From Nostoc sp. CHAB 5715 (GTDB lineage Bacteria; Cyanobacteriota; Cyanobacteriia; Cyanobacteriales; Nostocaceae), in the NCBI RefSeq assembly GCF_020829685.1, contig NZ_JAIVFR010000317.1, positions 1 through 7,178 on the forward strand: 7,178 nucleotides of DNA. Reading direction: 5' to 3'. Position 1 is the first letter of the stretch; every line of letters begins with the position of its first letter. The position numbers and the translations under genes were made by a program. This document shows positions 1-4,804 of the stretch, in pieces. Below the pieces are notes generated by a model that was not told the DNA's origin, did not search any database, and worked only from the letters and a program-made list of their open reading frames with translations.

Positions 1-325
1 AACCCCAGTAGGTCACAAAATCTTCTTCACTCAGCCATGGTGGCAGGTTAAGGACCATCTGGGCATACATCGGGGCAAAACCCGTGGTAGCCATATCATT
101 GGCCATTAAATGAACCGACAACCAGGCTGATTCCTGCAGACCGAGAGATGGAATGAGCGACAGCGGGTCACTGGTCATGGCCAGCCCCAGGCCGTTTTTC
201 AGATCAACCACCGACACGTCCGTCCCGAAAGCAGGCCCGGTGAGTACTTCCTGACGCTTAAATCCGCATTGCGGGCGGATGATCCTGTCAAAATCTGTAT
301 TCTCTATTTTTCCTGAAAGTGCCAT
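1..325 (-). CDS. AIR synthase-related (PurM/HypE/ThiL-like) protein, N-terminal part, runs off the left edge
   Basis: An open frame reads leftward from the ATG at 325-323 and is still open at base 1, giving 108 residues. It begins MALSGKIENTDFDRI. Residues 34-41 (FGTDVSVV) sit where PurM/HypE/ThiL proteins carry the GDDAAVI-type nucleotide-binding strand. Residues 51-59 (TSDPLSLIP) and 76-87 (NDMATTGFAPMY) match the TTDxxxxxP and NDLAxMGAxPLY signatures of the AIR synthase N-terminal domain. Such proteins bind ATP and form dimers; which reaction this member performs cannot be told. From memory, the closest wording is in Bacteroidetes AIR synthase-related proteins. There is no Shine-Dalgarno sequence but an A-rich leader, as in Bacteroidetes. 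GC is about 54% over bases 1-300, with CTG, CCG and GGC codons common, unlike every other gene here. The start is 10 bp past the stop of the neighbouring hydrolase, but the pair looks like an accident of the junction rather than an operon. Confidence 0.72.
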   Translation of the reverse strand, partial: MALSGKIENTDFDRIIRPQCGFKRQEVLTGPAFGTDVSVVDLKNGLGLAMTSDPLSLIPSLGLQESAWLSVHLMANDMATTGFAPMYAQMVLNLPPWLSEEDFVTYWG

Positions 326-352
326 GTTTTAATCATTAAACCTGACATAAAG
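326..352. other. Probable junction between foreign-looking and cyanobacterial DNA
   Basis: Three changes coincide here. GC drops from about 54% on the left to under 40% on the right. The choloylglycine-hydrolase-like frame stops at 336 after losing its C-terminal third. An unrelated gene with different codon use starts at 325. No insertion-sequence end, target duplication or tRNA is visible at the boundary. The break could be a real recombination or transfer scar, or a chimeric contig joining DNA from a co-cultured bacterium. The exact breakpoint cannot be fixed from one sequence. Confidence 0.5.
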
Positions 353-1001
353 TCCCAAAGCTTGTTTGATTACAGTCAATATTGGATAAATTGGTGTAAT
401 TATTCAAATTAGTGAGATGCCAAGCAAATTCTGGAGCATTAGTCATCACCCCTACAGGATTATCGTAAATACACTGTTTGCCTTGAAAATATTCAACAAC
501 GATACTTGCCCCTGTTGGATCATAAAAAACGCAATGAAGCGGAGTTGTATTGGACTGTAATGTGGCAAGAGGCGTGCAGTAGATTAGTTGGTGACTCAGG
601 GCTGCTTTAACTTCAGCAACGGTTTTAAATTGTCCCAATGCCCAAGTGCCAATATCTATAAAGGCCAAGGATGTTAGGATTTTATCTTCTTCTATGGTTA
701 GTCCTTGAGTCAAAGGAAAAGAATTTGCACCGAAGTTTAAGCCCGCTTCATTCAAACCTTGAATAACCTTTAAATCTTGATAGTTAGATTGATTGGCAGA
801 GGCATCTGTCGTTAAAGTAATGCTAATAAATCCTTGACTTGTTTGGTAAGAAATTCCATTTTCCTTATTGGTAATGGCTGAAGTAAACTTTAATCCTTTG
901 GGAAAGTAACTCAGTTGCCAAGGCAAGGCTCCGGCAAATTCCATTGTTCTACCTACATAGGTGCTACCTAACGCATCTAAAATAGAAAGTGATGTGCACA
1001 T
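336..1001 (-). CDS. Linear amide C-N hydrolase (choloylglycine hydrolase / penicillin V acylase family), C-terminally truncated
   Basis: The frame gives 221 residues; family members usually run about 310-350. It opens MCTSLSILD, so removal of Met1 would expose Cys2, the N-terminal nucleophile of this family, which cleaves linear amides such as conjugated bile salts, penicillin V or acyl-homoserine lactones. Other family landmarks are GRTMEF at 17-22 (Arg18 is a catalytic position), QGLNEAGLN at 81-89, TPLHCVFYDPTG at 153-164, and MTNAPEFAWHLTNLNNY at 186-202 with Asn188 at the oxyanion position. The expected next block (LPGDF.PPSRFVR), which carries the last active-site arginine, is absent: the frame ends at SFGTLCQV. 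The protein is therefore probably inactive and the gene is a remnant broken at the left-hand junction. The start has no strong ribosome site, but the Cys2 constraint fixes it. Substrate is unknown. Confidence 0.82.
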   Translation of the reverse strand: MCTSLSILDALGSTYVGRTMEFAGALPWQLSYFPKGLKFTSAITNKENGISYQTSQGFISITLTTDASANQSNYQDLKVIQGLNEAGLNFGANSFPLTQGLTIEEDKILTSLAFIDIGTWALGQFKTVAEVKAALSHQLIYCTPLATLQSNTTPLHCVFYDPTGASIVVEYFQGKQCIYDNPVGVMTNAPEFAWHLTNLNNYTNLSNIDCNQTSFGTLCQV

Positions 1002-1078
1002 AATGTATTTATGTAAAGGTACTTTAAAGGCAATTCGATCTAAACATAGTTATTTTAAAATGACAACAAATAATATTA

Positions 1079-1090
1079 CGTATTAATACG
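1079..1090. promoter_or_regulatory. Perfect 12-bp palindrome, possible operator
   Basis: CGTATTAATACG is its own reverse complement and lies about 80 bp upstream of the start of the hydrolase gene that begins at 1001. Its position would suit a dimeric repressor or activator site. An AT-rich palindrome of this size can also occur by chance, and no matching protein is encoded nearby. Confidence 0.2.
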
Positions 1091-1152
1091 GAATTATTCG
1101 GTTAACTGAGGTGAAATAACTGTTGGTGCGGCAAATTGCTATAAATTTTACT

Positions 1153-1278
1153 TATAGCCATCCGATTTGATTTCTGAAATTACTTGCGTAGGTAGGGAAC
1201 AGTGAACAGTGAATAGGGAAAAAAAGAAGGAAAGTACAGGTGTACTGAGTTTTTTCAGAAATCAAATACGAATCTAGA
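1153..1278. repeat. MITE-like element, copy A, with terminal inverted repeats
   Basis: The left end (TATAGCCATCCG then ATTTGATTTCTGAAA, to 1179) is repeated in reverse at the right end (TTTCAGAAATCAAAT then ACGAAT, from about 1254). The inner 15 bp of the arms match perfectly; the outer parts match with mismatches and a one-base indel. The ends resemble those of copies B (4631-4793) and C (7054-7178). No reading frame lies inside. Between the arms sit four heptamers in register at 1193-1220: TAGGGAA, CAGTGAA, CAGTGAA, TAGGGAA. It looks like a non-autonomous element; no transposase is in the window and the parent family was not identified. Confidence 0.65.
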
Positions 1279-1323
1279 GAAAATAGGTATTATTTAGAAC
1301 TAACTTTTACTGAGTGTCTAATT

Positions 1324-1390
1324 GGCGTAGGCGTAGCCCGCCCTTCGGCTACGCTCAGGACAGGCTCAGTGACCACCGTAGGCATCGCCC
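1324..1390. repeat. Small dispersed GC-rich repeat with hairpin
   Basis: This is a GC-rich island in AT-rich DNA. GCGTAGCC at 1331-1338 pairs perfectly with GGCTACGC at 1347-1354 around an 8-nt loop. The wording (GCGTAGCCCG, GGCTACGCTCAG, CGTAGGCATCGCCC) is typical of the short repeats scattered through heterocyst-forming cyanobacterial genomes. The 14-mer GTAGGCGTAGCCCG at 1327-1340 recurs exactly at 2192-2205. It lies 90 bp upstream of the antitoxin gene. I saw no convincing promoter between it and 1480. Confidence 0.6.
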
Positions 1391-1479
1391 TTGAGCAAAA
1401 CTTTGCGATTTACTGACATTATGTAGCTACAGGCGAAAAACTAAAATAAATAAGGTAATTCAATTTAGAGCATAAGACA

Positions 1480-1740
1480 ATGCAGGAAATCAACATTGAT
1501 GCCCGTGTAGATGAGAATGGTTTTCTCTACCTAAAAATGCCTCCAAGTCTTGCAGGTATGGAAATAAAAGGAAAACTATTGTATCAACTTCATCCTATTT
1601 CCTTCCAAAATATAAAAGCGAAAAAGATTGATATTAATGTTGTTCGCAGTATCTGTCATGAAATTAGAAATTTACCAACTCTTGATAGCAGAACACCCGA
1701 TGAAATTATTGGCTATAACGAGTTTGGAATACCAGAGTAA
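1480..1740 (+). CDS. VapB-type antitoxin of a type II toxin-antitoxin pair
   Basis: This 86-residue protein is encoded directly before a PIN-domain toxin. Its stop codon TAA (1738-1740) shares its last base with the ATG of the toxin (TAATG), the tight coupling typical of antitoxin-toxin operons. The N-terminal part (MQEINIDARVDENGFLYLKM, then PPSLAG) resembles cyanobacterial antitoxins with a short beta-strand DNA-binding region. The acidic tail at 65-86 (LPTLDSRTPDEIIGYN, then EFGIPE) resembles the toxin-binding tail of PIN-partner antitoxins. In the family the antitoxin neutralises the ribonuclease by wrapping it with this tail, and the complex represses its own promoter. No strong Shine-Dalgarno sequence precedes the ATG; AGAG lies 11-14 bases upstream. 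The role rests mainly on context and tail motif. Confidence 0.75.
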   Translation: MQEINIDARVDENGFLYLKMPPSLAGMEIKGKLLYQLHPISFQNIKAKKIDINVVRSICHEIRNLPTLDSRTPDEIIGYNEFGIPE

Positions 1741-2135
1741 TGGTTATTGATACTTCAGTTATCCTCGCAATTATTTATGCTGAACCTGAAGAATTGATAT
1801 TTATTCAACTAATTGACGAAAGCGAAGATTGCCTATTTTCTGCTCCGAGCTATGTTGAAGCTTCCATAGTTTTGGGTACTAAACATGGTCAGCAGGGTGT
1901 AGAAAAGTTGAATTTATTGATTCAAGCACTCTCCATAATTATCATACCTTTCAGTGCAGAGCAGGCACAGTTAGCCAGTGAAGCATTCTTGAAATTTGGT
2001 AAGAGTCGCCATCCAGCAAAGCTGAATATGGGAGATTGCTTTTCTTACGCTTTGGCAAAATCTACAAATCAGCCTTTATTATTCAAAGGTAACGACTTTA
2101 TCCACACTGATATTAATCAAGTAAATTATTTTTAA
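1740..2135 (+). CDS. vapC: VapC-type PIN-domain ribonuclease toxin
   Basis: The 131 residues match the usual length of VapC toxins. The PIN fold begins at once with MVIDTSVILAI, where Asp4 is the first metal ligand. The other acidic residues follow in order: Glu40 in APSYVEASIVL, Asp99 in KLNMGDCFSYALA, and Asp119 or Asp124 in KGNDFIHTDI. All catalytic positions appear intact, so an active Mg-dependent endoribonuclease is likely; VapC proteins usually cut tRNA or rRNA, but the target cannot be read here. The block GKSRHPAKLNMGDCFSYALA is characteristic of the RHPA/LNxGDC subgroup of PIN toxins common in cyanobacteria and proteobacteria. Translation is coupled to the antitoxin by the one-base TAATG overlap. 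The pair is the only plus-strand unit of the window and is flanked by repeats on both sides, which fits a mobile module. Confidence 0.88.
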   Translation: MVIDTSVILAIIYAEPEELIFIQLIDESEDCLFSAPSYVEASIVLGTKHGQQGVEKLNLLIQALSIIIIPFSAEQAQLASEAFLKFGKSRHPAKLNMGDCFSYALAKSTNQPLLFKGNDFIHTDINQVNYF

Positions 2136-2142
2136 TGGAAAT

Positions 2143-2220
2143 ATGTCTCTTGCAGAACAAAAAACAAAGCTACGGGAAATTATTGAGAGCAGTAGGCGTA
2201 GCCCGTCGTCAACATCATAA
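2143..2220 (+). pseudogene. 25-codon gene stub after the toxin, apparently broken by a dispersed repeat
   Basis: An ATG at 2143, preceded by GGA, opens MSLAEQKTKLREIIES and then runs into SRRSPSSTS and a stop at 2218-2220. The first 16 residues look like the charged helical start of a real protein. The rest is encoded by GTAGGCGTAGCCCG (2192-2205), an exact match to the dispersed repeat at 1327-1340. The simplest reading is a third gene, 7 bp after vapC, of which only the beginning survives. I do not recognise the protein. It could also be a chance short frame. Confidence 0.3.
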
Positions 2221-2228
2221 CTAGGTGA

Positions 2229-2263
2229 TTCTGAATTCTGAATTCTGATTTCTGACTTCTGAC
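2229..2263. repeat. Heptamer tandem repeat (TTCTGAN x5)
   Basis: Five units lie in exact register: TTCTGAA, TTCTGAA, TTCTGAT, TTCTGAC, TTCTGAC, followed by a degenerate TTCTTCT. This is the short tandem heptanucleotide type (STRR-like) known in heterocyst-forming cyanobacteria. It almost touches the stop codon of the peptidoglycan-binding gene (2271-2273), so the array would be transcribed as the start of that gene's 3' UTR. The same unit occurs twice at 4099-4112. Copy number in such arrays commonly differs between strains. Confidence 0.75.
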
Positions 2264-2270
2264 TTCTTCT

Positions 2271-3680
2271 TCAATTGTATTTTACTCGTGCATCAAGACC
2301 ATAAGAGCGGAGCATTTTCGTTACCCTCTCTGCTTGGGCGCGATCGCTAAATGCCCCAGCATTCACATAATCCCCTAGATGTGATTGCTCTGTAATAGCG
2401 TTGGGTATATATTGTTGTACTTTACTCAGAGTATCATTACTGGAAATTGGCACTATTACTCTGTAGGGATTATTAGCAACTAATGTGTTGCCATTAGTCA
2501 CAGGTACAACGTAGCCATTGGTAGGAGGTAATGCATAGCGATTAGTGTCAGCTAATACATAATCATTATTTTGAGTATAATTACCCCCAGTTGAACCATT
2601 CAACCCTAATGCTTCCCAAGTTTCCCAATCTACATTTCCAGTAGAATTAATTCGAGAATATTGCTGGAATGCAATCACAGATTGTCTGGTGTAATCGTTG
2701 AAAAGTCCATCAGGATTAGTATTAGAAAAACCCAACTGCGCCAAACGTTCTTGAACTAATCTGACATTTTCTCCGCGATCGCCTACAGTCAGATAATTTC
2801 TGCTTGGTTGTTGAGTAGTATATCCAGGTGTGGAGGCTCTACGTACTGCCTCTAAAACTTGGGCATTGGCGATGCCATCAACAGGTAGGCGGTAATTTCG
2901 CTGGAATCGGGTGACAGCTTCTCTGGTCATTGGGCCAATATTCCCAGTCGCAGCAGTATTAAAATAACCTAGCTGCCGCAAACGCACTTGTAATTCTCTC
3001 ACTTGTTGAGTTGAGAGCCTTGATCTGCCTGGAGTCTGAAAGGAACCCAGTAGTGTGTTCCAAGTTTGTTGATTCACAATCCCGTTAGCAGATATGCGAT
3101 AATTTCGCTGGAATGCAATTACAGCATCTTTAGTCATTGGGCCAAAATTCCCAGTGGGATTAACATTCAAGTAGCCTAACTGCCGCAAACGCTGTTGTAA
3201 CCTTGTGACGGCTGCACCAGTTTTGCCTTGAGAGAGAACAGGATATTGACCATTACTGGTATTCCTGCTAGAAGTTCTACTTTGACATGCTCGTTGCAAA
3301 GCTTTTTGAGTAGTAGCACCCACAACACCATCAGCAGGGATTCTATTGGCTTGCTGGAATTTGATCACAGCATTCTGAGTCAAGCTAGCAAACTTGCCAC
3401 TCACCGGGCCTTTAAAGTAGCCTAACTTTTTTAAACACCTCTGGCTACTGCTAACTTCAGTGCCATTACTTCCTATTTTCTGAAGTGCTAAAGCTTGTCC
3501 AGCGATACTCAGAAGCCCGGTAATCAGTGCCACAGACAGAAGACGCATCGCTGCACCACTAGATAACTTTTTCCAATTCAAAAATTTGAAATTAGCTACG
3601 GTAGGAACAACCTTGACGCTTTCGGATGTCTCGTAGACTGAGGCAAGCTTGGTTAAATAGCTATCTACCCCTGTTTCCAC
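2271..3680 (-). CDS. Exported protein with four peptidoglycan-binding (PG_binding_1) domains and a SPOR-like C terminus
   Basis: The 469-residue protein starts with a polar segment and then a hydrophobic stretch at about 44-66 (MRLLSVALITGLLSIAGQAL) that would anchor or export it. Four PG_binding_1 repeats follow at roughly 69-130, 150-211, 222-281 and 296-359. Each has the LxxRLxxLGY core and a later A(V)xxFQxxxxxxxxG signature. An Asn/Thr-rich linker (about 360-403) leads to a SPOR-like domain at about 404-469 (GDYVNAGAFSDRAQAERV, GLDARVKYN). PG_binding_1 and SPOR domains both bind cell-wall glycan, SPOR preferring denuded strands at division sites, so a role in wall or septum organisation is likely. 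No hydrolase domain is present. The start is GTG (3680-3678), giving the METxxxYL opening usual for these proteins. A good promoter sits about 30 bp upstream and the gene appears monocistronic. Confidence 0.88.
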   Translation of the reverse strand: METGVDSYLTKLASVYETSESVKVVPTVANFKFLNWKKLSSGAAMRLLSVALITGLLSIAGQALALQKIGSNGTEVSSSQRCLKKLGYFKGPVSGKFASLTQNAVIKFQQANRIPADGVVGATTQKALQRACQSRTSSRNTSNGQYPVLSQGKTGAAVTRLQQRLRQLGYLNVNPTGNFGPMTKDAVIAFQRNYRISANGIVNQQTWNTLLGSFQTPGRSRLSTQQVRELQVRLRQLGYFNTAATGNIGPMTREAVTRFQRNYRLPVDGIANAQVLEAVRRASTPGYTTQQPSRNYLTVGDRGENVRLVQERLAQLGFSNTNPDGLFNDYTRQSVIAFQQYSRINSTGNVDWETWEALGLNGSTGGNYTQNNDYVLADTNRYALPPTNGYVVPVTNGNTLVANNPYRVIVPISSNDTLSKVQQYIPNAITEQSHLGDYVNAGAFSDRAQAERVTKMLRSYGLDARVKYN

Positions 3681-3709
3681 TTGTTTTTTTCAAGTTATGA
3701 CTATACAGA

Positions 3710-3738
3710 ATTATACCAGTTTCTCTACGTTATGTTGA
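3710..3738 (-). promoter_or_regulatory. Candidate sigma70-type promoter of the peptidoglycan-binding gene
   Basis: On the minus strand TCAACA (3738-3733, 4 of 6 to TTGACA) is separated by exactly 17 bp from a perfect TATAAT (3715-3710). Transcription would start near 3703, leaving a leader of about 20-25 nt before the GTG at 3680. The spacing and the perfect -10 box make this the best promoter I can see in the window. Confidence 0.55.
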
Positions 3739-3774
3739 TTTTTTGGTAACAGCTTACATCTCCTTTTCGGTCTT

Positions 3775-3807
3775 GCCTTCCTGTTTGTTATCAAACAGAA
3801 TAAAGGC
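3775..3807. repeat. Short hairpin (CTGTTTG-ttat-CAAACAG core)
   Basis: CTGTTTG (3781-3787) pairs perfectly with CAAACAG (3792-3798) across a 4-nt loop, and GCCTT/AAGGC (3775-3779, 3803-3807) extends the stem past an internal loop. There is no T run on either side, so it does not look like an intrinsic terminator. It lies upstream of the promoter at 3710-3738. Confidence 0.45.
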
Positions 3808-3814
3808 GTCAGTC

Positions 3815-3841
3815 GTCAGAATACAGGAAAGGTATTCTGAC
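3815..3841. repeat. Short hairpin, 10-bp perfect stem
   Basis: GTCAGAATAC (3815-3824) and GTATTCTGAC (3832-3841) are exact reverse complements with a 7-nt loop. No T tract follows on either strand. It sits 7 bp from the preceding hairpin, and the two may form a single dispersed repeat unit. The following ~105 bp (3842-3947) contain nothing I recognise. Confidence 0.45.
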
Positions 3842-3947
3842 TGAAAAAGCGGATGAATAAGCGGCGTTTTTGCACCCCCACAAAACTAGAATTTTTGGTG
3901 GTCAACAAGACAGTCGCGGGTCTGAATTCCCAAATAAATTGATTTTG

Positions 3948-4088
3948 ATACCATTTCACAAAAAATATGATACGAATGTAGGTTGGGTTGAGGGACGAAA
4001 CCCAACATCTAAAAGTCTTGTAATTGTTGGGTTTCACTCCGTTCAACCCAACCTACGCATCTGTTTCATTTTTTTCTTGAATTGGTAT
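3948..4088. repeat. 141-bp palindromic MITE-like element
   Basis: The element begins ATACCATTTCA and ends TGAATTGGTAT, and is almost one long inverted repeat. The inner arms 3978-4007 and 4025-4056 (GTAGGTTGGGTTGA then GAAACCCAACA on the left, the reverse on the right) match nearly perfectly apart from a small indel. The outer arms match with scattered changes. The loop is only 4008-4024. The inner wording is a frequent intergenic repeat of Nostocales. Transcribed, it would form a very stable stem of about 50 bp. Two frames that cross it (3816-4046 minus, 3870-4097 plus) are by-products of the palindrome. Confidence 0.75.
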
Positions 4089-4098
4089 GACTACTAAA

Positions 4099-4112
4099 TT
4101 CTGACTTCTGAA
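4099..4112. repeat. Two heptamers of the TTCTGAN type
   Basis: TTCTGAC at 4099-4105 and TTCTGAA at 4106-4112 are in register. They use the same unit as the five-copy array at 2229-2263, so the same heptamer family is seeded at two intergenic sites about 1.8 kb apart. Confidence 0.5.
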
Positions 4113-4150
4113 TTCTTATTCAAAGGCGTTCAGTCTGCTGATTACTATTG

Positions 4151-4230
4151 ATTATTAGACATCTCTAAAAAAGATTCTCAAACCCTTCTGCTCTCTAGGA
4201 AAAACCTAATTTTTGAAAATGTCTAATGAT
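4151..4230. mobile_element. About 80-bp inverted-repeat element, possible IS remnant or mini-element
   Basis: The ends 4151-4170 and 4211-4230 are inverted repeats (16 of 20 bp, with TTAGACAT/ATGTCTAA perfect at 4155-4162 and 4219-4226). The interior is AT-rich and non-coding. Its right end coincides to the base with the point where the second repeat of the FG-GAP gene loses homology to the first (4228/4229), and it supplies that gene's last codon and TAG stop. This fits an insertion, or an IS that later lost its middle. I could not assign an IS family and saw no target-site duplication. Confidence 0.45.
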
Positions 4231-4597
4231 AAAAAGTGCCATTCTTAAAAGGATACAGAATCAAATCTCCATTTGAGTTTCTCACAATTAAATCTGGAAT
4301 TCCATCTCCTGTCCAGTCAACAGGAAAGTAATGGGTGGAGTTCCAACCGTTACCGACTTGTATTGGACCTCCACCGTTATAAAAAGTGCCATTCTTAAAA
4401 GGATACAGAATCAAATCTCCATTTGAGTTTCTCACAATTAAATCTGGAATTCCATCTCCTGTCCAGTCAGCAGGAAAGTAATGGGTGGAGTTCCAACCGT
4501 TACCGACTTTTTGTTGAGCATAAGCAGGAGATTCGGATAAGAAAACAGGAAAAATCAGCAAGGAAGCGAGAAAGGAGATCCAGGGTTTCATATTCAT
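4223..4597 (-). CDS. Short secreted FG-GAP/VCBS-like repeat protein, probably truncated
   Basis: The 124 residues start with a signal peptide (MNMKPWISFLASLLIFPVFL) with likely cleavage after AYA at 25-27. The rest is two copies of a 50-residue repeat, at about 30-79 and 80-124. Each carries VGNGWNSTHYFP, the Asp-rich loop DWTGDGIPD (Asp44/48/52 and 94/98/102), and LIVRNSNGDLILYPF. The DxTGDGxxD loop is the calcium-binding signature of FG-GAP/VCBS blades. Such blades normally build six- to eight-bladed propellers, so two are too few for a closed fold. The second repeat stops at NGTFYH where the first continues NGGGPIQ, and the stop codon lies in the inverted repeat at 4219-4230, so the gene looks cut short. 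The start is supported by AAGGAG at 4613-4608, 10 nt from the ATG. An extracellular adhesive or surface role is a guess from the family. Confidence 0.75.
   Translation of the reverse strand: MNMKPWISFLASLLIFPVFLSESPAYAQQKVGNGWNSTHYFPADWTGDGIPDLIVRNSNGDLILYPFKNGTFYNGGGPIQVGNGWNSTHYFPVDWTGDGIPDLIVRNSNGDLILYPFKNGTFYH
4229..4509 (-). repeat. In-gene tandem duplication, 150-bp period, 130/131 identity
   Basis: Bases 4229-4359 and 4379-4509 are identical except at 4320 (A) against 4470 (G). The single change alters Val to Ala before the DWTGD loop. Near-perfect DNA identity, rather than just protein similarity, means very recent duplication or ongoing gene conversion. Confidence 0.9.
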
Positions 4598-4607
4598 ATG
4601 TAAGAGA

Positions 4608-4613
4608 CTCCTT
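4608..4613 (-). promoter_or_regulatory. Ribosome binding site of the FG-GAP gene
   Basis: AAGGAG on the minus strand lies 10 nt before the ATG at 4597 and about 16 nt before the in-frame ATG of codon 3 (4591). The spacing favours the first ATG. This is the strongest Shine-Dalgarno match in the window. Confidence 0.6.
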
Positions 4614-4630
4614 GTTTTTGGCTTGGTGGC

Positions 4631-4793
4631 TAACTATAGGACTCATATTTGATTTTTGAAATACACGTAGTGACGTGACAAGGTTAGAATGATGCCATTT
4701 GTAGTAGGGTGTGTTGTGCTGAAAGTTAATGCCATAACGCACTCTACATATACTTAAATTTTTTCAAGAATCAAATCGAAGTCTTATAGTTAT
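4631..4793. repeat. MITE-like element, copy B, with about 30-bp terminal inverted repeats
   Basis: The ends TAACTATAGGACTCATATTT... (4631-4660) and its reverse at 4764-4793 match at 25 of 30 positions. The core ATTTGATT(T/C)TTGAAA is shared with copies A and C. The interior lacks the heptamers of A and C and holds a second hairpin at 4704-4747. The element fills nearly the whole gap between the SH3b stop (4805) and the FG-GAP ribosome site (4613), so it likely lies in the 3' UTR of one and the promoter region of the other. Confidence 0.7.
4704..4747. repeat. Hairpin nested inside MITE-like copy B
   Basis: GTAGGGTGTGTTGTG (4704-4718) and CATAACGCACTCTAC (4733-4747) are inverted repeats, 12 of 15 bp paired. 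The wording resembles the common cyanobacterial GTAGGGTGCGTTA/TAACGCACCCTAC intergenic repeat, so an older repeat may have been captured by the element. Confidence 0.55.
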
Positions 4794-4804
4794 TATACTG
4801 AGAG

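Noticed and set aside
1..1001. Operon of the hydrolase and the AIR synthase-related gene
   Set aside because: The 10-bp spacing is tempting, but the composition change and the truncation of the upstream gene point to a chance fusion at a junction.
1391..1425. Promoter for the toxin-antitoxin operon (TTGAGC with a downstream CATTAT)
   Set aside because: The spacer would be 20 bp and the -10 match is poor; not strong enough to annotate.
3228..3425. 65-codon plus-strand frame
   Set aside because: It lies entirely opposite the peptidoglycan-binding gene, has no domain-like pattern, and the minus-strand gene is certain.
3775..3841. Intrinsic terminators at the two hairpins
   Set aside because: Neither hairpin is followed by a T run on either strand, and they lie upstream of the promoter of the minus-strand gene.
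3948..4088. Template/variable repeat pair of a diversity-generating retroelement
   Set aside because: The repeats are inverted arms of one palindrome with no adenine-specific differences and no reverse transcriptase nearby.
3816..4097. Two opposite-strand frames of 75-76 codons (3816-4046 minus, 3870-4097 plus)
   Set aside because: Both cross the 141-bp palindrome, show low-complexity basic or aromatic sequence, and have no ribosome site or recognised family.
4423..4742. Frames at 4423-4659 (plus) and 4500-4742 (minus)
   Set aside because: They overlap the signal-peptide end of the FG-GAP gene and MITE-like copy B; the FG-GAP frame has the signal peptide, ribosome site and repeats.
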